Positions 34,330 through 44,869 of a stretch of DNA of 64,000 nt are shown here, one piece after another. Under the pieces are notes generated by a model. That model worked only from the letters and a program-made list of their open reading frames with translations, made no database searches and was not told where the DNA came from. The position numbers were made by a program, and so were the translations under genes. The stretch's first letter is position 1, and each line of letters starts with the position of its first letter. This DNA comes from Diphasiastrum complanatum (lineage: Eukaryota; Streptophyta; Lycopodiopsida; Lycopodiales; Lycopodiaceae): NCBI GenBank assembly GCA_029204225.1, contig CM055095.1, positions 32,675,732-32,739,731 of the forward strand, read 5' to 3'.

Positions 34330-34805
34330 TTTTTTCAATTCGTCATGGAAGTCGGAAAAACACATCGCTATAAGGTCATCGGAATCCGACGACTTTAAAA
34401 GAACGTCGCATTCCGACAGGCACAACGTGCCGAATTCTGAAAGGTATTTTCCCAATCATAATGTGACGTCGCAATGCGACATCTGACGTGGACGTCGCAT
34501 TGCAACGTCCAAAGACGTCACAAACGCTCTGACATGGATGTCGCATTGCGATGTCTCGGAATTCAGTCGGATTCCAACGTCTGTAAACATAGAATGATGC
34601 CAAAATTTCACCGACGGATGTCCGACACCCATCCGATGTATGTTTGGACGGCGGAATCCGACGTCCCATTAAGTTGTCGGAGTCCGACGTCTGTTAACAA
34701 AATGATCAAAAAATATGTCCGACGTGTGTCCGTCTATCCGATGTCTATCCGACGCATTAGGACGTCGGATTCCGACGTTAGGACGTCGGATTCCGACGTC
34801 CCAAT
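34330..34805. repeat. CpG-rich palindrome cluster (gacgtcgg / ccgacgtc)
   Basis: The near-palindrome 'gacgtcggattccgacgt' and variants ('gacgtcgcattgcgacgtc', 'cgtcgcattccgac') occur more than ten times in about 470 bp in both orientations. Such clusters mark subterminal transposase-binding repeats in plant DNA transposons (CACTA, hAT, MULE). It is followed by a transposase-like gene on the - strand, so it may be one end of that element. No exact terminal repeat was found. Confidence 0.6.
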
Positions 34806-35360
34806 TAATTAGGTAAAATAAAATAAAAAAATGCGTAAAAAACAATGCACACATTTTTATCGGGCTGTTCTTGGAGTTGAGTTCTTGGAGAAGCGATGTT
34901 CGTGAATTGTTTTTAAAACAATAATTTTGAGTTGCATTCAACATTTGGATCAAACAACAAACTAAGCATGAGGTACTTTTCATTCTTAAACTACTTTTCA
35001 TTTTATATTTTATTGCATTACTTCATGTTCATTATGAATGACAATATTTTATTGCATTGCTTTGTGCACATCATAAATTTTATTTAGATTTTTAGATATA
35101 ATATTGATTGTTGTTTTGAAATCCAACATTGCACATGGTTTTAATTTCTTAGTTGGTTATTACGTCAATCCCCATCCCTAAATTTGACATTGCAATTTTT
35201 GAAAAAAAGAACATTGCACATATAAAACCAATGGCAATATAGCACGATCATTTGCAATAATAATATTTTCATAATATGAATCAATGTATTACAAAATTTG
35301 TGCTTTAATGTCGCACGAGTCTTTCTAAATCTAACATCAACTAAAATTTATAAATCTAAT
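34806..35360. other. AT-rich, no gene recognised
   Basis: Lies between the palindrome cluster and the last exon of the transposase-like gene and probably is its 3' untranslated and internal element sequence. Confidence 0.4.
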
Positions 35361-35364
35361 CTAC

Positions 35365-36170
35365 TCGTCATCATCGTGACGTCCATTCTGCATGAACACA
35401 AACAAACAAACTACATTAATATTTAATGCTTGATCATATTAAATTAAATAAAATTGACATCATGATACAAACCACATTAGTATGAATACAAAAATCAGTA
35501 CTTACATTTGGAAGATGACCCTTGTTCTTTAGTTTGTCGACTAATGCATCGTACAATTCCATGTAGGCATATTTGTATTCCTCCTTAGTTGGCAGACGTC
35601 CATAATCCGCCAACTATCCATGCATTCAATTTAAGTTGAAATTAATTTAGGGCTATGTTGAAGCAGCTACTCATAATGCATATTAAAAAATAAAAGCATA
35701 TGAAATCAAAGATAAACTATAAGAGAAGTGTAAGTTCACTTACCATGCTTGCTTGCAATCCCGTCTTTCTGCTCGTGTGCAACCTAGAATTGCCTATCCC
35801 ATGCATCCTAGCGGCCGCAACATCTTTCTGAATCTTGTATTTATCTGGTGTTCGTTCATCTGCTTTTACACGGTTCCAATCATTTCTTGAACACCAGGAG
35901 GGCTTGTATTCCCCGTCTCTATAAGCTCGTTGTGCCATATCACGACGATGCCTAATCCATAAGCTCATATGCTTATGAATTTTCTTCTCCTCGAATTCCT
36001 CTTCTTGTTTGAATTCGTCACGAAGGGTGCCAATAACCTGTCGTTTATCGGCGGCAGGTTGTTCGGACCATTTACTAAATAATATGTCACCAAAATGGCG
36101 TTGACATAAAAAATAGAGTCGGTCCAAAACCACCCTCTCTTTTCTATTTGTTTTTCGTTGTCTGTCTGAT
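35365..36170 (-). CDS. Transposase-accessory-like gene, three exons (- strand)
   Basis: Exon A (about 36170-35744) reads LYFLCQRHFGDILFSKWSEQ, then EEKKIHKHMSLWIRHRRDMA, DGEYKPSWCSRNDWNRVKAD and HGIGNSRLHTSRKTGLQAS, ending at a donor 'atg|gtaagt'. Exon B (about 35611-35508) reads LADYGRLPTKEEYKYAYMEL and YDALVDKLKNKGHLPN, with donor 'gtaagt'. Exon C (about 35383-35360) reads NGRHDDDE-stop after acceptor 'catgcag'. The aromatic/basic spacing (W..RH, KPSW, H.GS-like) recalls the plant Transposase_24 (Ptta/En/Spm) accessory family, but I cannot verify this. The exons are open and the splice sites good, so it may be recent. The N-terminus runs into copia sequence at about 36170. Confidence 0.5.
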
Positions 36171-36179
36171 CTTCTTACA

Positions 36180-36790
36180 TGTGATTTCGAGTTCAACTTT
36201 GCAGGTTTCGAGTTCAATTCTGATTCAAACTTTTCTGCTGGAATTCAAACTTGCGATTTGAGTCTGTCAGGCACTCGATCTTGAACTCCCTTTGGATCTG
36301 GTAACTCTCTTTCATATTCTGCTTGTTTTTCTTCTGTTGTCATTGGCAGCTCATAATAATTTTTGAGAATTTCATAGTCGACTAGATCACTTTCTGCTAT
36401 GTATTTCATCTCATCAAATTTAATATCTCAAACAATTTTTATCTTGCCAGTTTTGGGTACATAAACACAATAATATGACGAATGTAACTCGAATCTTACC
36501 AGAAAATCTTGTTCTATTTTTTTCATCGAGTTTCTTTCTCAGCTTATCTGGTATGTGCATATACACTACGCATCCAAATATTCGGACATGTGCAAGATTT
36601 GGCTTCAACTTCCACCATATCTCATGAGGAGTTTTATCCAATATTCAAGATTTCATAATACGATTCTGAAGATAATTTGATGTAGCCACTGCTCCTGCCC
36701 ACAACTGTTTTGGTGCTTTCGCATGAGTTCTGTTCGCGAATCTTTTGATCTTCAACTAGAAAGCCACGATTTTCACAAGACACTGTTTTG
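36180..36790 (-). pseudogene. Copia integrase C-terminus and linker
   Basis: - strand fragments read NRTHAKAPKQLWAGAVATSN and YLQNRI (integrase end), TPHEIWWKLKPNLAHVRIFG (GAG-like 'HLRVFGC' block), then after broken frames DLVDYEILKNYYELP and a basic RRSDRQRK, the linker before RT. RT itself is absent. The next coding block on this strand is the transposase-like exon A, so the copia element was cut there. Confidence 0.75.
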
Positions 36791-37045
36791 CGTACGTTTC
36801 TTTCTCATCCTTTGTCAAGTAAACTACGCACTTTGTTGGTAGAATCAAGGTCTGTAGATCAATTGTTCTACAAGATCTATCTCTTTCATTCTGGCTTCAT
36901 AAACATTGGCTCCTTGGGAGGTCTCTTCTATGGTCCCTTGTTTATCACACTTGGCTTTCCACTCATTAGTTTTTGCCTTATACAAGGGTTTACGTTCTCG
37001 AAGCGGGCTGGTGGTTGGCTAATTGTTGATTCCCATCCTTTTCAA
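36791..37045. other. No gene recognised
   Basis: A 131-codon + strand frame (36788-37183) is hydrophobic with no family match and overlaps the gag-like - strand frame; it is treated as a shadow. Confidence 0.35.
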
Positions 37046-37048
37046 AGC

Positions 37049-38010
37049 TTAGTCAAGTTTTTTGATGCTCTTAGATGGCTTCATTCCCATATCAACAAAG
37101 GTGATGGGAGTTTTTTCTTTTGGAGAGCCTCCAGATGGAGGATCCAAAGTAATCGGCTCTTTTCCCTTGGCATCTGTTGGTGACTCTGATTGTAGATCAG
37201 GGGTCGGATCTTTTACCATCTTTATGTTATTGTCCCATAACGAGATTTCTAGCTTATAAAGAGCTTCATCCTCAACTAGGTCCCAGTCTATGCATTCTCG
37301 CAAGAGATTGTTTGGTGGACTAGTTGCGATTTCTCTACTTCTTCATTTGGTTCCAAATTGGTAGGATGCCCTTCAGGTTTCTCATTGTTTGGTCTGTCTA
37401 TGTAAGTTTTTAATCCTTCTCAGAGGGTTGTATGCGTTTTGAGTAAGGTGCCTAAGGGCATTCTGACATCACTTCTCAATAGATCGACTAGGACAGTCGT
37501 GTGGTCTTTCTCCTCTTCCTTGCTATGGAAAGGGACTTCAAAACCAGAATGCTCATTTGCATTCTATGCAGTTTCAAGAAAGAACTGTAGTAACCTAGGA
37601 TTTACTAAGGAGCGAGGGGAAGCGGTGGGCCGTTGATCGTTCTCGCCTTCGAACTAACGTTGGTCTTGCTCTTTGGCTGTTTCTCTAGTTTGATTTAGGC
37701 TTCTTTCACCCATTCCTTCATGTGTCTAAAATTATCTACTCAATGGTGGAGTTCGGGTTTTCACCTACATATAAGACACTTGATGACCCACTAGCAGGAC
37801 TGATAGTGGCCGACTTGGATGGCTCATTTTCTTTTCGTTTCTGGGCTCTTGTCTGGATGAATACTAGCATTGTAGATGCCTTGGGTTCTCCTGTCACACC
37901 CATCAAATGCAGAGGGGCAGAGACTTCTCCTTGTTTCTCCTTCCTCATTGGACACGTGAGATATGGGTGTCTGTATCCGCAATCTTGACATAGTGCAAAT
38001 TTTTAAGATA
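37049..38010 (-). pseudogene. Gag remnant with zinc-knuckle-like motif
   Basis: The - strand block at 38010-37736 opens with CQDCGYRHPYLTCPMRKEKQ, a C-x2-C-x3-H-x4-C cluster close to the retroviral-type zinc knuckle, then a disordered Ser/Thr/Pro-rich tail. A second frame (37303-37049) is acidic and Pro/Ser-rich (GKEPITLDPPSGGSPKEKTP). This order and composition fit a plant LTR-retrotransposon Gag C-terminal region, broken by stops. It may belong to the same class of element as 6198-8505, but no direct similarity was seen. Confidence 0.45.
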
Positions 38011-38032
38011 TGGACAAACTAGCTACATTGTC

Positions 38033-38715
38033 TTGCAATATCTTATTGTTGGAGTTGTACTAGCATTCTTGGCTGGTTTTGCTAATGGAAATGAAGCTAT
38101 TGGAGGTTCATTATGTCACTCATTCATGGCTAAGTTCTCAAGTGTTGAGCTACTTGGTGCCAATACTTGGAGATTGTCAATTTTTGGTGAATTCATGGTC
38201 ATTTTCTTATGTCAAGTAGAACTTGAAGATGGACTAGTGCAACCTACTTGGTTTATGGAGTCATGTGGTGCTGGATTTGCATCATTTATGTACTCACCTA
38301 CTCATGGATTTTCAAGGTTTGATGGTTTCTTGTGGCAAGATGGAGATGGAGGCCCATTCGTGGAGTTTTATGGTGGAGACATATCAAGAAAGGACAAAGT
38401 TGGAGGAGACAAGCAAATGGTCATCACTCACATTTATTATTTGGTTGCTGTAATTTTCCAGAGAGTTCAAAGTTTGAGACATGGAGAAATCATTTCATTC
38501 ACATTCTATTTGGTTCTTCATGTTCTAGTTATATCTTGATGTGTAAAATTGATGTAAGAAATAGTGAAGCATCCAATTTGGACACTATTCTCTATGTCAA
38601 TTATGAAAGATATTTTAGAACCTTAGAAAGGAGATCTATACTTAGGATGGAGATCATTCTAAAGTTGGATCAAAGTTCTATTGTCAAAACTATGCCAAAA
38701 CTAGTTGAAGAGGGA
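38033..38715 (+). pseudogene. 3' end of a copia internal region
   Basis: + strand frames end ...MPKLVEEGV at 38715, followed directly by a polypurine tract and LTR. The same ending occurs on the - strand at 31840. The 168-codon frame 38033-38539 is Gly/Phe-rich and has no recognised domain; it may be noncoding element sequence. Confidence 0.4.
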
Positions 38716-38716
38716 G

Positions 38717-39056
38717 TGTGAGAGATTTCAACTAGTTTAGTCTAGTTTAGTCATATTTTGGTAAATTGTCAATAAGAGGCCAAAACTCATTTTAGACTTA
38801 GAGATAAACTTTTGAAGTTATTTCAGTTTAAAATACATTCAATAAACACTTTTGGAAAGTGTGGGAAAGTTGGTAGTTGAGTTTGAGAGAGATTCAAATT
38901 TGAACTTTGGGTACATTGAATCTAGACCCAAAAATAGTAAGGTTTACATTTTGGAGGGGAAGCCAAGTGGCCAAATAGGGATTGGACACTCTATAAAAGG
39001 ATGTAACTCGTGGAGAGACACATCTTCTCTCTTCTCTCTCTCATTTCACTTGAACC
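38717..39056 (+). mobile_element. Copia LTR (+ strand), about 340 bp
   Basis: Starts TGTGAGAG after 'gaagagggag' and ends at about 39056. A perfect TATA box 'ctataaaagg' lies at 38991-39000 and a pyrimidine-rich leader (39024-39050) follows. Immediately downstream, 39064-39076, is 'tggtttcagaggc', close to the Met primer site. An LTR with a polypurine tract on its left and a primer site on its right occupies an unusual double role. Confidence 0.65.
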
Positions 39057-39063
39057 AGTTATA

Positions 39064-39076
39064 TGGTTTCAGAGGC
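39064..39076 (+). other. Possible primer-binding site after the LTR
   Basis: 'tggtttcagaggc' differs from the usual 'tggtatcagagc' by one substitution and one insertion. The position, 8 bases after the LTR end, is right. Could be chance. Confidence 0.4.
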
Positions 39077-40395
39077 GCCTTGGCTATCTTGGCATGGGAA
39101 TTAACTATCCTATGCAAAATCTGGAAAGTAATAGGTTCTTTTCTGAGGTTGCCAACCATCATGAAATTGTTTAGGAGCTAAGCAGCGGCGTGAATGGCAG
39201 GATCAGTAATGGCTTCTAGAAGGTAGCCATCATTAGTCTAGTGCAGATCATTTGTAATGTCAATATAAGGCTTAATAGCCTGTTTGGCTTGCTTATGTTT
39301 TGGTGAGACTAGATGCTATCCCTATGGCAGCAAGGGCGGCCTCAGTCATGCGCACCTTGTGTGTGATTCCCTGGAAAGTAATATAAAACTTGGATTTATT
39401 CTTCTTCCAAGTACTGAAAGCAAGAGTGATAAAATCCATATTTATTCTCCCTGAGGAGGCTCTCTCATGAATACCCATTGTAGTAAGCAGAGGCTCTGCA
39501 AGGGTCATCCACTGAGTACCATGCTTGTGCTAGGAAGGATCATCATATCCGTTGCAGATGGGACATCACGATGGATAGTATAACGCGGCGATTAAGACAT
39601 ATCGGTGGAAGACATGATGAAAAGAAACGGAAAGTAATAGGCGCGAGAGTATATCAAAAAATAGTACAGAAAGTTTTGAAGGCTTTGGTCGCTGGAAAAA
39701 TTGGCAAGAGCTTCGCTAGCACAAGTGAGAAATGAATCGAATTCAACCAACTTATAGGTGAATTTGGGGGGTCCATTATACTGATAACTAGTTTGGCTTA
39801 TCAGTTATGAACATAAATTTGCAGGCTTTCCCAGTATTGTGAAAATAGTCTATAAAAATCTCGACGAAGGTTTCTGAGGTGCTGAAGCCATCCGGCGGAT
39901 GTTTTCTAGGGTCCTTCGCCCAAGTACTGTCATAAATGCAACTTTTCAAAATCTGAACCTATAGCCAACCTAATTTTGACATTTTAAGAAGCATGTCAGC
40001 GAAGGTTTCTGAGGAGAGTAAGGTACTCGGTGAAGGTTTCCAAAATGGCATATTGCTGATCATTCGCCTAACTAAAAAACGGGTACTTTTTCTGGAAAAG
40101 AACCTTCACCCAATCCAATATGATATATCTGAAGTAGATGTACAATCTGAAAGCTCAACGAAAGTTTCACATATTGTATAGACAACATATGACCGAAACA
40201 GTGATTTAATAATCTTTTTAAAAATACTTTCCTTACTCTTTTTCCATTCTGATGACTTTTCTGACTTTTGCTCATTAGTCTTTTCTTATTTTTTATTTAT
40301 ATTTATTTTTACTGTCTCTTCCAAACAAAATTAACAATTAAATAGTGAAAACAAAAAATTGAAAAACAAATAAAAATAAAAAATCATTTGGATCA
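39077..40395. other. 3' region beyond the gypsy integrase; small gag-like frame
   Basis: A - strand frame at 39508-39293 (MTLAEPLLTTMGIHERASSG) is uninterrupted over 71 codons but unassigned. 'gcgaaggtttc' variants recur at about 39863, 39999 and 40030. The gypsy 3' LTR should lie here, but no polypurine/TG junction or copy of the 45.6-kb LTR was found. Confidence 0.35.
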
Positions 40396-40398
40396 TGC

Positions 40399-40974
40399 TT
40401 ATTGAACTGGCGGAATAGGCTGCCAAAACTTGCGTAAACGGCTGCCATTCACAGGAGTATCAAACCATATTCCGTCCAAGTGCTCAAGAATCACTGCTCC
40501 ATAGTTTAGGAATTCATTTACTTTATACGGGCCTTCACCGATAAACTTCAATTTTCCCTTGATCAGCTTGGTTTTGTACATCAATGCAAGATCTCCTGCT
40601 TTCAGATCCTTTTTGTGTAATCGACAATCGTGCCATGCCTTACAGCGGGCTTTCTCTGCTGCTAACGCATGAACTATCATCAATCATGTTTCACACAATT
40701 TGTGCAATGCTTCATGACGTAGTTGAAAAGACTTATCATCATTTAACCGTTTTGTTGTTGCTATGCGTAAAGATGGTATTAAAAATTCAATCAGCATGCC
40801 AGCATCTTGACCATAAACCAGTTGAAAGGGTGTTTGATTTGTACTACTTTTGTAAGCGGTTCTAAATGCCCATAATGCTGCATGCAGTTTATGTTCCCAA
40901 TCGGATCGACTCGCTTCAACTGTTCTCGTCATAATAGTGCAACAAAAACATTCACTGGTGCGGGATCTGTTCAC
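40399..40974 (-). pseudogene. Ty3/gypsy integrase C-terminal part
   Basis: Reads WEHKLHAALWAFRTAYKSST, NQTPFQLVYGQDAG (integrase core exit helix), a stop near 40684, then GDLALMYKTKLIKGKLKFIG and EGPYKVNEFL, the GPY/F module. The catalytic core with its D,D,E residues and the zinc-binding HHCC domain are missing: sequence upstream jumps directly to the RNase H end. Confidence 0.88.
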
Positions 40975-40979
40975 AAAAC

Positions 40980-41385
40980 GTGGTCGGCTAGATAATGTTG
41001 CTTCCCCTTTCGAACCACAATTCGAAAGTCAAATTCAGTCAATAACAGTAACCATCTTGCAATACGTCCAGTATTGCACGTCTTGTTTACCAAGTACAGT
41101 AACGGCTAGTGATCCGCATAAATACAAAGTGCGTTTCCATGAGATAATGACGAAATTTTCGAACAAAAAAATTCATGGCTAACGCTTCACAATCTGTTGT
41201 TGAATAGTTCTTCTCCGGATCTATAAGTTATCTGCTTGCAAATCGTATTGGATAGTCCTTCTTATAGTCACCTGGTTGTGTCAAAACTAGTCCAATTGCA
41301 TATTTCGAGGCATCAGTGTGAACATGAAACTCAACCGTCCATTCTGGAGAACGTAGTATTGGTGCTGAAATTAATGTTTTATTTT
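40980..41385 (-). pseudogene. Ty3/gypsy RNase H
   Basis: - strand reads EWTVEFHVHTDASKYAIGLV, LTQPGDYKKDYPIRFASR, EKNYSTTDCEALAM and then ELWFERG with stops and shifts. These are the RNase H signatures FHVHTDAS, ALG.VL.Q and EKNY..T..E.LA. It ends about where the deleted integrase should start. Confidence 0.8.
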
Positions 41386-42360
41386 TTATTTTTTAAAGGC
41401 TTCTAACGTCTCTACTGTCCAAATAGGAACAATAGTCAGTTTGTATATAGGTCTTGCTAAATCCGCAAAGAAGATAATAAAAATTCGATAGTAGTTTGCA
41501 TGACCCATAAACACATAAACTCCACGAATTGTTGTTGGCGGTGGCAATTCCACAATAACCTTGATTTTAGAATAATCTATGGTAATGTCATGTCTCGATA
41601 TCACATGCCCAAACACAACTCCATGTGAAACCCATATTTGACATTTTTATGGATTCAGTTAAATTTGATACTTGCGACATCTTTCAAATACTTTCTCAAT
41701 TGATCCAGGTGGTCTATATCTGTCCTATGGACTTCCAGGTCATCCAAGTAAATTTCAAGGAATTTCTATAGATAATCTTTAAAAGCAAATTGCATTACTC
41801 TTTGGAACGAACTTGGTGCATTACAGAGTCCAAACAACATTACTTTGTAAGCATAGGTGTCCCATTCTGTTGCAAAAGTTGTTTTGTGACAATCTGCAGG
41901 TGCAATCTAGACCTGGTTGTAACCACTAAATCCATCCAGAAAACTATAAGCTTCTGCTGCAGCAAGGCGGTCCAAAATGCTTTCAGTAAAAGGTAACGGA
42001 AAGTGATCCTTCCTCGTCACTTTGTTCAAAGCCTTGAGATTCACACAGTTCTCAATTTCTCATTCTTCTTACGACAATGACAATCGGTGAAACCCATTCG
42101 GTATAATCGATCTCATAAATGAAATCAGCGTCAAGCAGTCTCTGAAGCTCTTTCTTTATCATATCCACAACATTAGGATTACAACGATAGAGCTTTGTGA
42201 CCTTTGGAATTGCATCAGGTACTAAAGGTATGGTATGTTCAATAACTGACGTTGGAATACCCTTCAGATCTTGATAAGTCCATGCAAAACAATCTTGATA
42301 CTTAATAAGTAACGTTCGGAGTGCTTGATACTATTCAGGATTAAGTTGTAATCCAATTTA
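41386..42360 (-). pseudogene. Ty3/gypsy reverse transcriptase
   Basis: - strand, in order: DADFIYEIDYTEWVSPIVIV, NCVNLKALNKVTRKDHFPLP, FLDGFSGYNQV, TTFATEWDTYAYKVMLFGLC, NAPSSFQRVM, catalytic YLDD (EIYLDDLEVHRTD) near 41730, VVFGHVISRHDI and HANYYRIFI. The order and motifs are those of gypsy RT. Lesions: a TAG for Trp after GYNQV, a TAG after FKDYL, and stops after the YLDD block. The catalytic aspartates remain. Confidence 0.9.
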
Positions 42361-43083
42361 TACAATCTTTTTTGGTTCTCCTGGTTCAGCAAGATTCATA
42401 GGTTGTGTCCTAGCTGGGCCATTGTAAACATCTTTTGATTCTGGCACCTGTTCTTCGGGTTCACGATGTGCTTTGGGTAACATGATAACCACATCATCCA
42501 GTGGATAACGTTTAAAATGTTCAGGCATATCATGCTGGACTACATCGGCTTGTTCTTTATTAAAAGGACTTGTCTTGGATCTTCGCTTAGCCTTCTTAGC
42601 AGGAATTGATCGTGGAGTTGATGACTTCTGAGAAGATAAACTCTTCTTCAAAGGTGAAGACTTTCTAGATGATGTCTTGCTAGAACTCTGACTTGTAGAA
42701 TCATCCTTGACTTTTTCTTTTTCTTTATCTAGTAAGGGTGGCACATTCTTTGAATCAATCTTTTGAAGAGGATTTTCCCATTTCAGGACCGTATTATAAT
42801 GTTGCTTGGCTTGTTTCTTCGTCATTGACCATGTGATCATGTCTTCCTTCAATATAACTGCTTTTGGCAGTTTTGTTGTTGGTTTATCAGAAATATTATG
42901 TATTCCAAATCTGGTTGGATCCATATGAATTAGAATATGCTCATCAGTAAGTTCTGCATTGACATCATAAGTCAAGGCATGACTCACAAGAATGAGTTTA
43001 TCTTCAATCGAATTTGGTATAGGTTCCGTTGATATCCAAACTACATTCAGCACATTCAATGGAAAAGTGATCGGTGTATCCAA
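42358..43083 (-). pseudogene. Gypsy Pol region between protease and RT
   Basis: An open 241-codon frame: MDTPITFPLNVLNVVWISTE, a middle with LPKAVILKEDMITWSMTKKQ, a long Ser/Lys-rich disordered segment (SSSKTSSRKSSPLKKSLSSQ) and YPLDDVVIMLPKAHREPEE. Long spacers between protease and RT are known in the Tat/Athila branch. It appears to be part of Pol rather than a separate gene. Confidence 0.6.
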
Positions 43084-43086
43084 GGT

Positions 43087-43560
43087 TCAATCCAACAATG
43101 AAATCTCGCTCACATCTAACTGATTATCTTGTTGACACATATATCCTGTTGTACAGTCAATCGTTGCAAGAGCTTCATTCCAGTTGACAGTTTCGGTTTG
43201 AGAATCGTTTTGAACTCCCAAATTTTTCTCTGGTCGGTCACAAGTATGATCCATTGTTGATGAATCATCATCCTCTTTTTGAACCACTGGTTTGATAGCC
43301 CAAGTTGCAGGATCAACATTGACTGCACGTTCCTGATTTTCAAAAGTAATTTTCCCGGTACCCCAGTTATGAATTACTTGCGCAACTCGTAACCATGGGT
43401 GTCCCAATAGGACTCGGTAGACATTTGGTGCTTCTGGTAAGTCCATTACTACGAAAGTAATGACGAACTGTACTCTGGCAATTCTGACAGGTATATATTC
43501 AACCATTCCTTGCGGAGTGTTAAATCTGCATTGAGGGTTATTTTGGGAGTGATTTTGCTT
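43087..43560 (-). pseudogene. Ty3/gypsy protease-region remnant
   Basis: FNTPQGMVEYIPVRIARVQF, VITFVVMDLPEAPNVYRVLL, GHPWLRVAQVIHNWGTGKIT: the LLGHPWL motif is the C-terminal hallmark of the aspartic protease domain of plant gypsy elements. The catalytic D-S/T-G is upstream of the sequence retained (43560 joins unrelated DNA), so the protease is N-terminally truncated. Confidence 0.7.
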
Positions 43561-44230
43561 GATTTGAGTGGATTTGCTTGTTGCCTATCCTCAACCCAAG
43601 ATCTAATCAATCTAGCATCGAGGAGATGAAGTTAGTTGTCACACGTAGATTTGTTCCCATGACAGCGATAGTATAGTTCAAATTTCAGCATGAATGGAAG
43701 ATCCAAATCTAACTCTAACATCCATTAACCCTAAGCATTAACACTACATCCATTAACACTAGATCCACGATGAAAATAGCTTACTTTTTCTCTCTCATAA
43801 AAATTATAAAAACATGCAATCCCAATAACAATCACATCAACAATTAGCAAAACTCAATAAAAGCACGAGAGATAGAGGAAAAGTGATAAAGAACAAGGAC
43901 ATTCATAAATCCATTTCACAAGAGAACCAATATGCTTAATTGAAATGAAGAAATGTACATGTGTAGGAACTCGAGTTGGTCCTTTTTTATAGTAGAGAGG
44001 AGGACCTTGGCCTCTGAATTCTATTGGTCCATTTCTGCCTCCCTAATTATTCAAATTTAAAAAAAGAGTGAGAACCATCCAAATTGCAAGGAAACCCAAC
44101 TTTATTCACTAACTTGACATTTAGGCCCTACAACATTAAAAGTCCTGCAAAAAGGCCTAAAGTCCTTTTATTGACTTTCTAATTAATCAAATAACTTTGT
44201 GATCATCAGGTTGGACTTACACACGTAGGG
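43561..44230. other. Insertion or unrelated sequence inside the gypsy element
   Basis: Interrupts the gypsy gag-protease region. A TATA-like 'ctataaaaaagg' on the - strand near 43990 suggests part of an LTR of another element. No coding signal. Confidence 0.35.
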
Positions 44231-44318
44231 TGCCAAATTCCTCTCACTTATTAACTAGGGTTAGGGTTGCCTTGGAATTCACAAACCCTCCAACAGCAGG
44301 CTATCATCTCCATAGGCT

Positions 44319-44570
44319 CTACACGTTTGGCTGTAGATATGTAGAAATCGTCGCGGATCTCCATTGCCATAAGACCTCGGGAGTATGTTTTTTGAAAAAA
44401 ATTTGGACAACGTGGGGTACAAATGGTCTAGGATTGTCCATTGGGAGTGGATCTATGTCAACGGGTTCAGGTAATATTTCGATCGGTACGTTGAGAAATT
44501 CCTCTAGTTCAGGGAGATTCATGGTGGATAATCTCCTACTAGATCTCATATGCATACAATAGAACGGAAA
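44319..44570 (-). pseudogene. Gag N-terminal remnant (Tat/Athila-like gypsy)
   Basis: A 78-codon frame, MHMRSSRRLSTMNLPELEEF, FLNVPIEILPEPVDIDPLPM, PFVPHVVQIFFKKHTPEV, lies between the leader array and the protease. Position supports Gag; similarity is weak. Confidence 0.4.
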
Positions 44571-44869
44571 ATGAGACTATTTTTGGTATTTTTGCTTTCC
44601 GGTTGTTTTTTTTATCTTTTTCTTGTTTTTATCGCTCATATATTTTTGTAGATCTTTTCTGTATTATGTCGATCAGATCATGGATCTGAATAAGGATCAA
44701 ACCAAAACAATAATTATCTCATATCAAGATCGGATCAGGATCAAAAAATAAAAGTCAGATGGATGGTTGGCGACATAAATGTAAATCCAAAGGGCAAACG
44801 AGAAAATCGAAAATAACAGAAAAAATACAGATGGGTTTTGATTGTCAAAAAATCAATTTTTTTTTTTGA

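Noticed and set aside
36788-37183. 131-codon hydrophobic + strand frame
   Set aside because: Overlaps a better - strand gag-like remnant and has no family features.
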